Positions 6,785 through 7,126 of a stretch of 7,126 bases of DNA are shown piece after piece. The stretch spans positions 1 to 7,126 of the forward strand of contig JAILNW010000355.1 in the NCBI GenBank assembly GCA_024691145.1, read 5' to 3'. A program made the translations under genes and the position numbers. The number at the start of each line of letters is the position of its first letter. Position 1 is the stretch's first letter. The stretch is from Lachnospiraceae bacterium. GTDB taxonomy: Bacteria; Bacillota; Clostridia; Lachnospirales; Lachnospiraceae. Below the pieces are notes generated by a model. It searched no databases. It was not told the DNA's origin and worked only from the letters and a program-made list of their open reading frames with translations.

Positions 6785-7084
6785 TTGAAAAATAATAAAA
6801 AATTACAATTTTTATTAATTATACTTGTAATTGGGCTGATATCACTGGTTGCCAGTGAAGTATGGACACTAACTGTTCCATATAAGCATTTTACTACAAG
6901 GGCTATGTATAAAAGAGAAAGTGTATTATCTAATATATGTTTGTTTGCAACAACCGCATTATGCATAAGCGATCTTTTATTAATAAAGGAAATAATAAAG
7001 AAAAGATTGCCTGCAGTTTCAGACAGTGAGATAGATGATAATATTATAGATAATGAATCTGAAGATAATGCATCAGAAGAATAA
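6785..7084 (+). CDS. Small two-helix membrane protein with acidic C-terminal tail (hypothetical)
   Basis: I do not recognise a family. From the TTG at 6785 the product is 99 aa: a short basic N-terminus (KNNKK), a hydrophobic helix at about 7-24, a loop of about 22 residues, a second hydrophobic helix at about 47-67, a basic patch (IKKR, 71-74) and an acidic tail at 79-99 with ten Asp/Glu. The basic residues flanking both helices favour a hairpin with both ends in the cytoplasm, though the loop also carries Lys/Arg, so topology is uncertain. It has its own promoter and a ribosome site. Starting at the TTG at 6767 would add six residues. Another gene probably begins 26 bp after its stop with no terminator between, suggesting an operon. 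Coding status is supported by the promoter, ribosome site and coherent membrane architecture. Confidence 0.72.
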   Translation: MKNNKKLQFLLIILVIGLISLVASEVWTLTVPYKHFTTRAMYKRESVLSNICLFATTALCISDLLLIKEIIKKRLPAVSDSEIDDNIIDNESEDNASEE

Positions 7085-7110
7085 TAAAAAAGACGAAAGC
7101 TGGTGTAAAC

Positions 7111-7126
7111 ATGATTAATAAGTATA
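7111..7126 (+). CDS. Probable start of the next gene, 3' truncated by the window edge
   Basis: An ATG at 7111 begins the codons for M-I-N-K-Y and runs off the right edge. A weak GGTG (7102-7105) lies 5 nt upstream. The 26-bp gap after the preceding stop and the absence of a terminator suggest cotranscription. Five codons are too few to name a product. Confidence 0.4.

Noticed and set aside
6718..6966. A - strand open frame antisense to the small membrane-protein gene
   Set aside because: No ribosome site or promoter; the + strand frame has both.

Overview
The window looks like chromosomal DNA from a low-GC anaerobic Firmicute, most likely of the Lachnospiraceae/Clostridia. The evidence is AT-rich intergenic DNA, sigma-A-type promoters, GGAGG-type ribosome sites, TTG starts, intrinsic terminators, and a giant fused 2-hydroxyacyl-CoA dehydratase activase/dehydratase-like protein of a kind found in gut Clostridia. 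This assignment is inference, since no rRNA or other marker gene is present.

Layout. (1) Bases 1-1067, + strand: the 3' part of a diguanylate cyclase gene (GAF-like region plus GGDEF). Its reading frame stays open to the left edge, so the true start is outside the window. (2) Bases 1066-1103: a compact bidirectional terminator between convergent genes. (3) Bases 1102-5400, - strand: a 1432-residue protein with two BadF/HgdC-type ATPase domains, a cysteine-rich linker, and two tandem dehydratase-like units (DUF2229/HgdB-like). It has its own promoter (5488-5516), a leader of about 80 nt, and no Shine-Dalgarno sequence next to the start codon. (4) Bases 5542-5592: a long hairpin that terminates the next - strand gene just upstream of that promoter. 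(5) Bases 5641-6429, - strand: a secreted class-3-lipase-like serine hydrolase with its own promoter and a good ribosome site. (6) Bases 6430-6766: a 337-bp divergent intergenic region holding both outward promoters and a set of direct repeats (15 bp twice, 39 bp apart, plus a third TTGTACAA core). (7) Bases 6785-7084, + strand: a small two-helix membrane protein with an acidic tail, probably from a TTG start. It is followed at 7111 by the probable first codons of another gene.

How they work together: the genes appear to be separate transcription units, and the sequence shows no evidence of a shared pathway. The most unusual object is the fused activase/dehydratase-like protein. Both of its modules are internally duplicated, so one chain carries the equivalents of an activator homodimer and a dehydratase heterodimer. 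Its substrate cannot be read from the sequence, and no CoA-transferase, acyl-CoA dehydrogenase or electron-transfer gene lies beside it. The second point of interest is the repeat cluster upstream of the small membrane-protein gene, which could be an operator array.
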